Notes: generated by a model from the letters alone, not told the origin. DNA of 64,000 nt from Pectobacterium actinidiae (GCF_000803315.1 NZ_JRMH01000001.1:1612001-1676000); one strand, 5' to 3'. Shown: positions 26,067-34,750, counted from the first letter of the stretch. Numbers and translations are program-made.

Positions 26067-26537
26067 AATATTATCCAGAAGTTGAATTAACTAAACTTCC
26101 TCATTTTTCATGAGGTTAAGTGATGTTCAGTTTCGAAAACTGGTTGATAGACAGTTAAAGCAGCTAAGCGCATCTGATTCTTTTCATCAACTGCAGCTTA
26201 AGAAACGTATGATGAATCGGGATAATTCGTTCATTTTGATTACGAAACTAGGGTGCCATACCTTTCTTATACAGTACGGTTTAGTTTTGTGGAAGTCTCG
26301 GTATTGGTTAATGATTCATTCTTTCAAAGGGGGAAGGTCGTGTATCAAAATTTCGTCTATCACCAACATATGAGCCTAAAACCTGACGAAAACTATACTT
26401 ATCAAGGTATTAACTTCTTTATTTTTAAAGGAACCATAGTTTGGTTCTGAAACTTCTGTAGCATTGCTGCCAGATCTCATTGTTTTGACTTTGTTTTAGA
26501 AACCGAGTTCAATCCCATCCATGGGAAATGGTAGTTT
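26067..26537. other. Promoter region of the RND operon
   Basis: No supportable gene. An 87-codon plus-strand frame (26,110–26,373) has no recognisable family and overlaps the likely promoter. Contains operator site 3. Confidence 0.5.
26269..26288 (-). promoter_or_regulatory. Operator-like site 3 upstream of the RND operon
   Basis: On the minus strand the bases read AAAACTAAACCGTACTGTAT. The first 15 (AAAACTAAACCGTAC) match site 1 at 14 positions, starting from its AAACT. The right arm is weaker. A TTAACC-like −35 lies about 18 bases before AAACTA, the same geometry as sites 1 and 2. A leader of about 200 bases separates it from the adaptor gene. Confidence 0.55.
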
Positions 26538-26783
26538 CTACCAAGCTCGTCTTTCCCGAGCCCTATCCTTTTCCATCTGCTGAACTCTCTCCACATCGCG
26601 GGCACGTTCTATCTCACGATTTCGTTCCCGGTTGCGTATACGATCGATTTCACGTTGCCGATCCGCTTCAAGAACCTGAGACTCATATCGTCGTTCCCCT
26701 CGACGATCATAATCATCATGAGGCACGCAACCGCTTATTGAGCATACTGATAGGAAAAATGATAACGGTAAAAATTTTTTCAT
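26538..26783 (-). CDS. Small charged lipoprotein
   Basis: 81 residues from ATG 26,783 (GAAGGCG upstream). A lipoprotein signal (lipobox SISGC, Cys19) is followed by a highly charged tail dominated by Arg, Glu and Asp in near-repeats such as REIDRIRNRERNREIERARD, predicted to be one long polar helix. I do not recognise a family. It sits just upstream of the RND operon on the same strand, with its own operator-like palindrome at 26,934, so a role in envelope stress or pump assembly is possible. Confidence 0.7.
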   Translation of the reverse strand: MKKFLPLSFFLSVCSISGCVPHDDYDRRGERRYESQVLEADRQREIDRIRNRERNREIERARDVERVQQMEKDRARERRAW

Positions 26784-27095
26784 GATTTCGCCTTCATTCA
26801 TCAAACGTTCTCGTTGGAAGCAAATTGATGCTTACCTAAACCGACACAAAAACTCACCATTAAGAAACTCCACTTGCTAAAAATTTAAAGCTTGGCAGCT
26901 GCTTAGTGTGTTGGAGCCCAATGCAATTCAAATAACTGTACCGTACGGTTATGCTGAGGGCAATGTTATTTTTCCGTATTCATCTATAACGCACAAAGCG
27001 AATTACGATTAGAGATTTATTTTTGTAAAAAAGATCAACACTTTCAGCAAAAAGTAGTTATGCAGTTTTGACTTTTGTTAAAGGTGTATGCTTAA
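26784..27095. other. Intergenic region with operator site 4
   Basis: About 310 bases between the charged lipoprotein and the integrase stop. Beyond the palindrome at 26,934 I see no gene or RNA signature. Confidence 0.5.
26934..26950 (-). promoter_or_regulatory. Operator-like site 4 upstream of the charged lipoprotein
   Basis: AACCGTACGGTACAGTT on the minus strand. It combines the ACCGTAC and GTACAGTT pieces of site 1 in compressed form, centred on the palindrome ACCGTACGGT. TTGCCC and TACAGT at 17-base spacing could be its −35 and −10. Confidence 0.5.
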
Positions 27096-28352
27096 TCATT
27101 TCGTTTTTTTGCCGCACACATAGGGTGGAATATAGGACTTATGGCAAATACCCAAATAATCGGACCACCATTGCATCATCTCTTTTCGGGCATCAAGGTA
27201 TACAGCTTTGTGCATGTATGCTGCACGTACTTTATTGCGCTCCTGGTGACTCATCTGACGCTCAACCGCATCCTGCGCCCACAGTCCGGATTCCATCAGG
27301 GCACTACAGGCCATTGCGCGGAATCCGTGGCCACAGATTTCATCTTTCGTGTCATAACCCATCAAGCGCAACGCCTTGTTGACCGTGTTTTCGCACATGG
27401 GCTTATACGGATTATGGTCACCGGGAAATATCAGTTCCTGATGCCCGGAGATTTCCCTTATCTGTTTCAGAATAGTGATGGACTGACTGGATAGAGGAAC
27501 GATATGCGGGGTACGCATTTTCGCGCCACGCCCTGAATAGCGGACTCCGGGGATGGACTCACGAGTGGCAGGAATGGTCCAGATTTTGTTTCTGAAATCA
27601 ATCTCAGACCAACGGGCGAAACGCAGTTCGCTGGAACGGATAAACAGGTGCAGAGTGAGTGATACTGCCAGGCGGGTTAACTCTCGTCCTTGCTGGTAAC
27701 CCTCAATGCGAGTCAAAAGTTCCGGGAGTTTTTCCAGCGGAAGGGCAGGGTAGTGGCGTTTGATGGGAGGGGCGATTATGCCATCCAGATTTGCCGCCGG
27801 ATTGTGCTCTATCAACTCCTGATGCACAGCATGACGCATAATGTTGCACATATGCTGTCGGGTACGTGCCGCCACTTCCAGCAGACCTCTTTTTTCAATC
27901 CCTTTCAGCAGGTCGATGAAATGACGGGTTTTCAGTTCGGTGACCGGCAGGTGTCCAATTATTGGGAAGATATGATTGTTCATGCTGGCGAGCAGACGGG
28001 CGGCATGGTTCTCTGACCATGTTCGGTTGCTTTTATGCCAGCTCAATGCCACGGTCTTGAAGGTTTTTTCTGGTGAGGAAGTGGTTCGTTCAGCGGATCG
28101 CTGTTGTGCTGGGTTGATATTCTGCGCCAGCAATTTTCGAATACCGTCACGTTGCTGACGAGCGTCGGCCAGAGATACATCAGGGTAGGCACCTAAGCCG
28201 AGGCGGGATTCTTTTCTATTGATGCGATATTTGAGATACCAGAGACGTGAACCGCCGGGATTAACTAAAAGGTACAGACCATGAGAATCGGAAACTTTGA
28301 AGGGTTTTGCTGATGATTTTAAGTTGCGGATTTTTGAGTCGTTAAGAGACAT
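27096..28352 (-). CDS. P4-type tyrosine integrase of the tRNA-Asn island
   Basis: 418 residues. The N-terminal P4-integrase domain (KPFKVSDSHGLYLLVNPGG) is followed by a core-binding region (about 100–190) and the catalytic domain with Arg in SSELRFARW, the HxxR box HGFRAMACS and the C-terminal tyrosine in RAAYMH. It starts 160 bases from the tRNA-Asn 3' end, the standard position for an integrase that uses a tRNA gene. Related integrases mobilise the Yersinia high-pathogenicity island at asn tRNA genes. Apparently intact. Confidence 0.93.
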   Translation of the reverse strand: MSLNDSKIRNLKSSAKPFKVSDSHGLYLLVNPGGSRLWYLKYRINRKESRLGLGAYPDVSLADARQQRDGIRKLLAQNINPAQQRSAERTTSSPEKTFKTVALSWHKSNRTWSENHAARLLASMNNHIFPIIGHLPVTELKTRHFIDLLKGIEKRGLLEVAARTRQHMCNIMRHAVHQELIEHNPAANLDGIIAPPIKRHYPALPLEKLPELLTRIEGYQQGRELTRLAVSLTLHLFIRSSELRFARWSEIDFRNKIWTIPATRESIPGVRYSGRGAKMRTPHIVPLSSQSITILKQIREISGHQELIFPGDHNPYKPMCENTVNKALRLMGYDTKDEICGHGFRAMACSALMESGLWAQDAVERQMSHQERNKVRAAYMHKAVYLDARKEMMQWWSDYLGICHKSYIPPYVCGKKTK

Positions 28353-28509
28353 TTGGGGGTCACTCCGTCATCGAACCAACTTGACCCCAAATCTGACCAC
28401 CAAATTCTCCCGATGCGGAGGGTAAACTGAAAATCCATCGGGAAGACTTTTCACGCTAACCTATTGAATCTGAATCACATAAGGATTCGCAAAGCGGCAT
28501 GAAAACAAG

Positions 28510-28529
28510 AATTTGGCTCCTCTGACTGG
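28510..28529. other. Island attachment site at the tRNA-Asn 3' end
   Basis: Identical over 20 bases to 4,229–4,248. It overlaps the last 16 bases of the tRNA gene, so integration restores the tRNA. Confidence 0.88.
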
Positions 28530-28589
28530 ACTCGAACCAGTGACATACGGATTAACAGTCCGCCGTTCTACCGACTGAACTACAGAGGA
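28514..28589 (-). tRNA. tRNA-Asn (anticodon GTT)
   Basis: 76 bases on the minus strand with encoded CCA. The acceptor stem TCCTCTG pairs with CAGAGGA, the T arm is GGTTCGAGTCC, and the anticodon loop CTGTTAATC carries GTT. The neighbouring mtfA is also next to an asn tRNA in E. coli. Confidence 0.97.
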
Positions 28590-28699
28590 ATCGTGTGAAC
28601 GGGGCGCATGATATCCGCCACCTGCGGTACTGTCAACGGCAAAATCAGCTTTATCGTCTGACTGTTTAGGCTGTGTACAATTCGCTGTTTTTTTATGAG

Positions 28700-29497
28700 C
28701 TAGTAAATGGATGGCGCACGGTAGTTGGTGCTGCTTTGCCAGTTTTTTAGACGGGCGAGCGGATCCTGTCGATAAAATTTTTGGAAGCAGCGGTAGAGGT
28801 CGGGGAAACGCTCTTCGAGAAGTTCGGGGGCGCTGAAAAAGTATTCTGACAGTACCGCAAAGCACTCTGCCGGATCGTGGACGGCGTAGGGATCCATGCT
28901 GGCCGCCTCTTCACCCACCAGATCGATCTCTTCCTGCATGGTATCCATCGCACCGTGCAGATGCTGTTCCCAGGCGGTAATCTCACGCAGCGGAATCAAG
29001 GGAACGCCGGTTGCTTCACCGCTGCTGCGAATATCCAGCTTGTGCGCGACTTCATGAATGACGAGGTTGAAACCGGAGAGGTCGAAGGAGTCCTGCACCT
29101 CCTGCCAGTTGAGAATAATCGGCCCCTGATCCCAGCTTTGGCCGGATTGCACCATTTTCCCTTTATGCACGAGCCCGATGTCGTCCTGCCACTCTTCCTC
29201 GACAATAAACGGGCCGGGATAAATCAGAACTTCATGAAAGCCATCCAGCGCATCCATTCCCAGCGACAACACCGGCAGAGAAAACAGCAGGGCGATGCGC
29301 TGCTGCATGATGTCCGTTAACACCAGCTCCTGCAACGGAATCAGGCGTTTTTGCTTCAGAAACTGATCGGCCAGGGCGACCAGTTTCTGGCGCTCTTCGT
29401 CGCTTAACGGCGCGAGGAGCGGGATGGAAATCGCAGCTTGCCAGTGTTCAAGCGTCTGCACCTGAGGTTGAGTGTTTTTCCACGGCCATTTAATCAT
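28700..29497 (-). CDS. mtfA: MtfA peptidase (Mlc titration factor A)
   Basis: 265 residues, the same length as the E. coli protein. The zinc-binding motif HEVAHKLD (near residue 149) and a downstream glutamate-rich helix match the MtfA family, metallopeptidases that bind the glucose repressor Mlc and so affect ptsG expression. The start [10 protein letters not shown] at 29,497 fits the family N-terminus; the longer frame from 29,521 is unlikely. Next to tRNA-Asn as in E. coli, so it marks the backbone side of the island. Confidence 0.93.
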   Translation of the reverse strand: MIKWPWKNTQPQVQTLEHWQAAISIPLLAPLSDEERQKLVALADQFLKQKRLIPLQELVLTDIMQQRIALLFSLPVLSLGMDALDGFHEVLIYPGPFIVEEEWQDDIGLVHKGKMVQSGQSWDQGPIILNWQEVQDSFDLSGFNLVIHEVAHKLDIRSSGEATGVPLIPLREITAWEQHLHGAMDTMQEEIDLVGEEAASMDPYAVHDPAECFAVLSEYFFSAPELLEERFPDLYRCFQKFYRQDPLARLKNWQSSTNYRAPSIY

Positions 29498-29638
29498 TGT
29501 TATTGCTCGTTCAGTCGTCACTTGAATTTAAAGGCGAGGGCGGGTGCAGTTAACATGCCGTAAAAGTAGGCATCATGGCAACTGCTAAACGGAGAGATGC
29601 CGCAGCGGCTTAACGGATCAGTCTTGGAAACTGGAGTA

Positions 29639-29696
29639 GGGGCAACGCTACCGGGGGAAAACCTCCTCTCTCAGCCACTATTCAAACACTTGCCCC
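29639..29696. ncRNA. Possible structured RNA segment (weak)
   Basis: GGGGCAA (29,639–29,645) is complementary to TTGCCCC (29,690–29,696). A G-rich/C-rich pair (GGGGGAAAACCTCC) lies between them. It lies in the 240-base gap between mtfA and the DUF1311 gene. I know no family with this exact form, so it is only a candidate. Confidence 0.25.
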
Positions 29697-29734
29697 ACGT
29701 TTAGTCTGTGACGCTTTCCACACTTGGCGGTGGC

Positions 29735-30121
29735 TTAAAGCGGGCAGCTCAAATCCCCCTCTTCACAACGTAGCATGGTTTTGAACTCTTTTACGCGCTC
29801 GGCGGTTTTCTGCGTCAGGCACTGGGAATACACCATGCCATGAACCGATCCTCCGGTTGTTGGGAAGGTCTGAAATTCACAGTCAGCGTCGCGGTACGCT
29901 ATCCATTTTCTCTGTGCGGACTTGAGCAATGCCTTGTGTTCTTCATTAACGACCCGTTTTACGACATCCTGATAAAGCGTATTAAGCTCACCATCCACTT
30001 TTTTATATTCCTGAGATGCGCACTGATTCATATCGAGTTGTGTATTGGCGTTATTGCAATCTAAAGCAGCTGCTTGCGCTGTGGGCAATATAAAAAACAA
30101 TGCAATGGCTAATTTTTTCAT
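29735..30121 (-). CDS. DUF1311/LprI-like secreted protein
   Basis: 128 residues with a signal peptide (MKKLAIALFFILPTAQA). The mature part has the LprI/DUF1311 pattern: CNNANTQLDMNQCASQEYKK, KLL-type helices, KWIAYRDADCEF and CLTQKTAERVKEF. Paired cysteines fit disulphides in the periplasm. LprI homologues inhibit lysozyme in some bacteria; for this protein that is only a possibility. GAGGA lies just before the start. Confidence 0.82.
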   Translation of the reverse strand: MKKLAIALFFILPTAQAAALDCNNANTQLDMNQCASQEYKKVDGELNTLYQDVVKRVVNEEHKALLKSAQRKWIAYRDADCEFQTFPTTGGSVHGMVYSQCLTQKTAERVKEFKTMLRCEEGDLSCPL

Positions 30122-30518
30122 TATTTATCCTCTGTAAATAAACACTACGTATGACATTTATTATATCCGCCATAAGGCTAGCTGCACATAAACGGAATGA
30201 CGGCATGCCGTTTTGCGAGTTTCTTGGTTAATGCGGCGTATCGCGTTAACCAATACGTCGTACTGAGTTCGGGGGCGATAACCTGTTCAATACCACCGAC
30301 AGTGAGCCTCTCAACCTCGCTGGTCATAGCAGCTTCGGTGACTCAGCCAAAACGCCATAAACGGGGCGGGTCGAACCTACCGGGCGAAGGGATACGCCGC
30401 GTGAAACATGTAATGGCATGTTTTCTGCGAAGATTAGTCTCAATTATTCCGATGAATGCTGACAAATCCCGAACGCTGAACTATTTTCATAAGTAATTAT
30501 CACGTTACGGAGGTTGAC
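30122..30518. other. Intergenic stretch before the Pmp3-like gene
   Basis: About 400 bases. A 99-codon frame on the plus strand (30,197–30,496) has no family resemblance and is unconvincing. A short inverted repeat GGTTAA…TTAACC lies near 30,225–30,250. Confidence 0.45.
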
Positions 30519-30686
30519 ATGGGGTTTTGGCGCATTGTACTGACTATTCTTCTGCCACCGTTGGGCGTGTTATTGGGGAAAGGGATTGGTGGAGCATTCA
30601 TTCTGAATATTATTCTGACGCTATTAGGCTATTTTCCCGGTTTGGTGCATGCGTTTTGGGTGCAGTCAAAAGATGATGGAATTTAA
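30519..30686 (+). CDS. YqaE/Pmp3-family small membrane protein
   Basis: 55 residues. Two hydrophobic segments joined by a short turn, with the family pattern LPPLGVLLGKGIGGAFILNI and LLGYFPGLVHAFWV. Pmp3/YqaE proteins are stress-induced inner-membrane peptides that affect membrane potential. GGAGG precedes the ATG by six bases, and a strong terminator follows at 30,724. Confidence 0.88.
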   Translation: MGFWRIVLTILLPPLGVLLGKGIGGAFILNIILTLLGYFPGLVHAFWVQSKDDGI

Positions 30687-30723
30687 TGGCTGAAAAGCTG
30701 AATGAATAATGGTCATGACGAAA

Positions 30724-30757
30724 CAACGGGAGGCAAAGGGCCTCCCGTTATTTTTTG
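30724..30757 (+). terminator. Rho-independent terminator after the Pmp3-like gene
   Basis: AACGGGAGGC and GCCTCCCGTT pair around a small AAAG-type loop, followed by ATTTTTT. It ends the plus-strand transcript and lies just past the stop of the convergent transporter gene. Confidence 0.9.
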
Positions 30758-30777
30758 CGGACGTATAAGACCGACGA

Positions 30778-32199
30778 TCAATAATAGCCAATGAGTTTCC
30801 ACCACGCCAAACCGACGATAAAAATCAGGGCGACGTTAAATGTGACGATGCAGAAATTGATTTTATAGAAACGGTGCCGTTCAAAATATCCCTGAGCAAA
30901 ATAGATCGGGCCAGGGCCACCGCCGTATTCGGTATTTCCCCACATCAGGTTGCTAAAAATCCCAAAACAGATGGCGACCATCATGGGCGGCGCGCCTGCG
31001 GCTATTGCGGTGGCGGCGAAGGGAGCATAGAGCGCGGCTACGTGACCAGAGGCGGTTGCAAACAGATAATGCACATAGATATAGAGGATGCCGAGAATAA
31101 CGAAGGTTTCCATCGCGCCAAAACCCTGTATGGAATTACCTAGCTTAACGGTCATCCACTTGATGAAGCCGAGGTCAGACAATCCTGCGGCGAGGCTGAT
31201 AATGACGCTGAACCAGATGACCGTATCCCAGGCTGCGCGATCGCTAAGTACGTCTTTCCACTGGATAGCCTGAGTGACGAACAGATAGGCAACTAATGCC
31301 AACCCGACGGACGTGGCGGAAAAACCGGTGATCAGGCTCGTGCCCCAGCCAAGCAGCGCGAGAATAAAGCCAAACGCGACTTTCTTCTCTGCCGATTTCA
31401 TGCTGCCCAATTCCGCCAGCGACCGGCGTCCCATCTCTTTGGCTTCTGGCGTTTTTTTCAGTTCCGGGTTCAGTATTTTGTACACCAGCAACGGCATCAG
31501 GCAGAAGCAGCACATGGCGGGTACGACAGCGGCAATAAACCAGCCGCCCCAGGTAATCTCTACGCCTAGTGAGGTTTTTGCCAGGCTGCCGACGAGCGGG
31601 TTGGCGGCCATTCCGGTGAGGAAGATTGCACCGGTGATCGGAGTAAACTGAAAGCAGACCATGATCAGGAAGTCCCCGATCTTTTTACCGCTAACGCCGG
31701 GTGTTGAGCCTAATACTTCATTAATGGAACGCGCGATAGGAAAGATAATTCCCCCCGAACGCGCCGTGACGGATGGCATGGCAGGTGCCATGATGAGATC
31801 GGAAACGCCCAGTGAATACGCGATCCCCAGGCTACTTCCGCCGAATAGCGACAGCATTTTGTAGGCGATGCGTTTTCCTAATCCGGATGTCACAAAACCC
31901 AGAGAAAGAATATAGGCACAAAAGATGAGCCAGACGGTGCCGCTGGAAAAACCGGCTAGTGCTTTCGCTTCTGTTAATGTTCCAGTGAAAATAGTGATGC
32001 AAAGGACAAGCAGCATAATCGCGCCCGACGGCAAAGGCTGCGTCAATATTGCTGCGATGGTGGCGGCAAAAATCGCGAACATATGCCATGCCTGCGGCGT
32101 AAGGCCATCGGGAACCGGAGAAAACCAGATAATCAGGCCCAGCAGGAGAGGAATAATAACCGCGACTATTTTTTTCTTGGTGGATGATTCGGATGACAT
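30778..32199 (-). CDS. DASS-family (SLC13) carboxylate transporter
   Basis: 473 residues with 11–13 membrane helices. It belongs to the divalent anion:sodium/antiporter family (CitT, TtdT, YbhI): WHMFAIFAATIAAILTQPLP near the start, GFSSGTVWLIFCAYILSLGF and the end WGNTEYGGGPGPIYFAQGYF. It lies 147 bases after the lyase gene on the same strand. The pair suggests uptake of a di- or tricarboxylate that the lyase then processes. Substrate unknown. Confidence 0.88.
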   Translation of the reverse strand: MSSESSTKKKIVAVIIPLLLGLIIWFSPVPDGLTPQAWHMFAIFAATIAAILTQPLPSGAIMLLVLCITIFTGTLTEAKALAGFSSGTVWLIFCAYILSLGFVTSGLGKRIAYKMLSLFGGSSLGIAYSLGVSDLIMAPAMPSVTARSGGIIFPIARSINEVLGSTPGVSGKKIGDFLIMVCFQFTPITGAIFLTGMAANPLVGSLAKTSLGVEITWGGWFIAAVVPAMCCFCLMPLLVYKILNPELKKTPEAKEMGRRSLAELGSMKSAEKKVAFGFILALLGWGTSLITGFSATSVGLALVAYLFVTQAIQWKDVLSDRAAWDTVIWFSVIISLAAGLSDLGFIKWMTVKLGNSIQGFGAMETFVILGILYIYVHYLFATASGHVAALYAPFAATAIAAGAPPMMVAICFGIFSNLMWGNTEYGGGPGPIYFAQGYFERHRFYKINFCIVTFNVALIFIVGLAWWKLIGYY

Positions 32200-32345
32200 A
32201 ACGTCTCCTTAATCGTGCAAGCCATTATTATCCGCTATCATTCCCGGCAACAGAGAGCCTGCCCAGACGCGTGATTATTTTGCGTCTGGGACGTATCTCT
32301 CTCAGTCTGTTAATTAGGGTGATACCGGATAATCGCCGGTGATGA

Positions 32346-33695
32346 CTATTTTCTTTCCGTTTTATTTAATACCTGATCAACCATTTCAGGCGCGCTACCC
32401 AAATAATTGACGGGATTAGTCAGGTCTTCGATTAATTTGGGATCGAGTCGGCTGGAGACGCCAGGCATGGCATTGAGAACATCGGCCAGCGTGCCGCCTT
32501 TTTCATTCACGATACGGCAGGCATCGTAAACGATGTCATGGGCTTCCTGACGCCCTATATACGGTGCCAGCCCCATCATAACGGCTTCTGCCACAATCAG
32601 GCCGTTGGTCATATTGAGGTTTTTCAGCATCATTTTCTCATCAACAATAAGACCGTTTAGCATGAACTTGGCCTGATGAAGTGCGCCCGCAGAAAGAATG
32701 AAACTTTCCGGAATAGCGATCCATTCTGCGTGCCATGGGCCTGTGGCGCGTTCCAGATCTTGCACCATCGCATCCAGCATTAACCCTGCCTGTTGGCGAA
32801 CGCCCTTGGAACAGGCCAGCATCAGTTCGCTGGAAATAGGGTTACGTTTTTGCGGCATGGTGCTGCTGGCTCCACGGCCTTTGACAAACGGTTCATACAG
32901 TTCGCCGAATTCGTTTGAGGCCATCAGCATGACGTCATAGCCAATTTTCCCCAACGAACCCGTGATTACTGCCAGCAGGTTGACGGCTTCGGCAAATCCA
33001 TCACGAGCAACATGCCAGGTTGAGGTCGGTACGCCCAGGCCAAGCTCGGTCATCAGCGCTTTTTGTACCGCGAGTCCTTTGTCGCCCAACGACGCCAATG
33101 TCCCCGCAGCCCCCGCGAACTCGCCGACCAGTACGCGAGGGCGCATCTGGGCTAGGCGCTCGGCATGACGGTCGAACATATCCAGCCAGATGGCGGCTTT
33201 GTAGCCGAATGTAATCGGTAATGCCTGTTGTAGATGGGTGCGTCCAGCCATTGGCGTATTACGGTAACGCGCGGCCAGTCCGGCCAAAATAGAACGCAGG
33301 GCGTCGATATCCGCTTCAATTAACGCGAAGGCATCACGGATTTGCAGCACCACGGCGGTATCCATAATGTCCTGTGTTGTTGCGCCCCAGTGTACATAAC
33401 CGCCAGATTGACCGGCCTGTTTGGAAATCTGGTGTACCAGCGGGAGGATAGGGTAGCCCACAATTTCTGTTTCGTGGCGCAGTAGCTCAAAATCGAGCGT
33501 GTCGGCGTTACAGCTGGCCGTAATTTCTGCGGCAGCGTCTTCTGGAATTACACCACAGCGCGCCTGCGCGTTGGCCAGAGCGATCTCTACTTCTACATAC
33601 TTACGGATGAGTTCCCGATCATCGAAGATCGCCCGCATTTCCGGGGTACCAAATGAATCACGGAATAGGACTGAATCAAGCACATTCGAAGCCAT
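32346..33695 (-). CDS. Fumarase/aspartase-superfamily lyase (adenylosuccinate lyase / PcaB-like)
   Basis: 449 residues. The superfamily signature appears as GASSTMPQKRNPISSE (near 275–290), with the other active-site regions GGYVHWGATTQDIMDT (near 100) and AGRTHLQQALPITFG (near 150). These resemble 3-carboxymuconate cycloisomerase and adenylosuccinate lyase relatives rather than PurB itself. It may cleave a fumarate-releasing substrate supplied by the neighbouring carboxylate carrier. It is divergent from a GntR regulator across a long palindrome. Function is inferred. Confidence 0.85.
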   Translation of the reverse strand: MASNVLDSVLFRDSFGTPEMRAIFDDRELIRKYVEVEIALANAQARCGVIPEDAAAEITASCNADTLDFELLRHETEIVGYPILPLVHQISKQAGQSGGYVHWGATTQDIMDTAVVLQIRDAFALIEADIDALRSILAGLAARYRNTPMAGRTHLQQALPITFGYKAAIWLDMFDRHAERLAQMRPRVLVGEFAGAAGTLASLGDKGLAVQKALMTELGLGVPTSTWHVARDGFAEAVNLLAVITGSLGKIGYDVMLMASNEFGELYEPFVKGRGASSTMPQKRNPISSELMLACSKGVRQQAGLMLDAMVQDLERATGPWHAEWIAIPESFILSAGALHQAKFMLNGLIVDEKMMLKNLNMTNGLIVAEAVMMGLAPYIGRQEAHDIVYDACRIVNEKGGTLADVLNAMPGVSSRLDPKLIEDLTNPVNYLGSAPEMVDQVLNKTERK

Positions 33696-33815
33696 AACGC
33701 CTCCTGAAGCGAGTGTATTAGTGATAAGATGCGGGCCATATCCGCAATAAAATGAAGCGTGTTTCCGTTGATAATTGATATGGCCTGAAAGAATTAATAT
33801 ACGGACAGGTTTAAA

Positions 33816-33854
33816 TGTCCGTACATGTTGCGCTTATGACAACATGTACGGACA
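33816..33854. promoter_or_regulatory. Long perfect palindrome, probable GntR operator
   Basis: TGTCCGTACATGTTG (33,816–33,830) and its exact complement (33,840–33,854) flank nine bases. A further ACGGACA copy lies at 33,801–33,807. It sits in the 226-base divergent region between lyase and GntR genes, ideal for joint control. Confidence 0.75.
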
Positions 33855-33921
33855 AGTTAGGGAAGCAGCTGATTGTCATTTTGTGATGCAGGGCATCAAT
33901 ATTGATTAAGAGCGTGAGCCG

Positions 33922-34662
33922 ATGAAAGAACCCTTGTATAAGCGTATTGCCCGTGAACTCAGCCAAAATATTACGCTAGGCCAGTATCCGGCGGGGTCGT
34001 TAATCCCCTCCGAGCTGGAGCTCTGTGAGCAGTATCAGGTCAGTCGGCATACCGTCAGGGAGGCGCTGCGCGATCTAACGGAGGCGGGGTTGTTATCCCG
34101 TCGCAAGGGCGTGGGCTCCGTTGTTGTCGATAATGATGAAAAGCGCGAACGCAACCATCCTCTGGCTAGCCTTGAGGATCTGTTCGTGCTGGCAAAAACC
34201 AATCTGCGCGTCGTGAAGAAGATTGATGAAATCGTGGCGGATGTTGAACTGGCGCAGATCATCGGCGGCAAGCCGGGCGATCGCTGGCTGCATATTGCCA
34301 GCATTCGTGAAGACAGCGAGAAAAAGGATTCCCCGATCTGCTGGACTGATAGCTACGTTAGCCCGGATTATGCCAAGGTCAAAAGTCTGGTGCGCAGCGA
34401 TCCGTTTGCTTTAATTAGCGATTTGATTGAAAAGCACTACGGCGTGCAGGGGGAAGAAGTGCGCCAGACGATTTCTGCCGTAGGTGTTCCGGCCAAAATA
34501 GCGAAAACGCTGGGCGTTGACGTCGGTTATCCGGCATTAAAAATCATCCGCCATTATCTGGACCGCTCGGGAAATGTCTTTGAAACCACGGTGTCGATCC
34601 ATCCGGCAGACCGATACACCTGTTCTATTACGCTGAAACGACAAACGGGAAACCGAACGTAA
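33922..34662 (+). CDS. GntR-family regulator, HutC/UTRA subfamily
   Basis: 246 residues. The N-terminal winged helix (GQYPAGSLIPSELELCEQYQ, then VSRHTVREALRDLTEAGLL, about residues 8–75) precedes a UTRA ligand domain (about 95–240, with VSIHPADRYT near the end). HutC-type regulators bind small effectors related to the regulated pathway. The divergent lyase–transporter pair is the likely target. Confidence 0.9.
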   Translation: MKEPLYKRIARELSQNITLGQYPAGSLIPSELELCEQYQVSRHTVREALRDLTEAGLLSRRKGVGSVVVDNDEKRERNHPLASLEDLFVLAKTNLRVVKKIDEIVADVELAQIIGGKPGDRWLHIASIREDSEKKDSPICWTDSYVSPDYAKVKSLVRSDPFALISDLIEKHYGVQGEEVRQTISAVGVPAKIAKTLGVDVGYPALKIIRHYLDRSGNVFETTVSIHPADRYTCSITLKRQTGNRT

Positions 34663-34697
34663 TCCGTTTGATACCTTCGCTGGTTTTCTATCGATAT

Positions 34698-34721
34698 GTG
34701 CCTGCGTATTCATGCAGGCAC
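34698..34721. terminator. Hairpin between convergent gntR and diguanylate cyclase genes
   Basis: GTGCCTGC–8 bases–GCAGGCAC. It lies between two converging genes but has no T-run, so an intrinsic terminator is uncertain. Confidence 0.5.
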
Positions 34722-34750
34722 GATTCCTGTTGCGATTGCCCTGACGGCTA

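Noticed and set aside
26110..26373. 87-codon plus-strand frame upstream of the RND operon
   Set aside because: Covers the probable RND promoter and operator; no family features.
30197..30496. 99-codon plus-strand frame before the Pmp3-like gene
   Set aside because: No hydrophobic or domain pattern, and no conserved features could be recognised.
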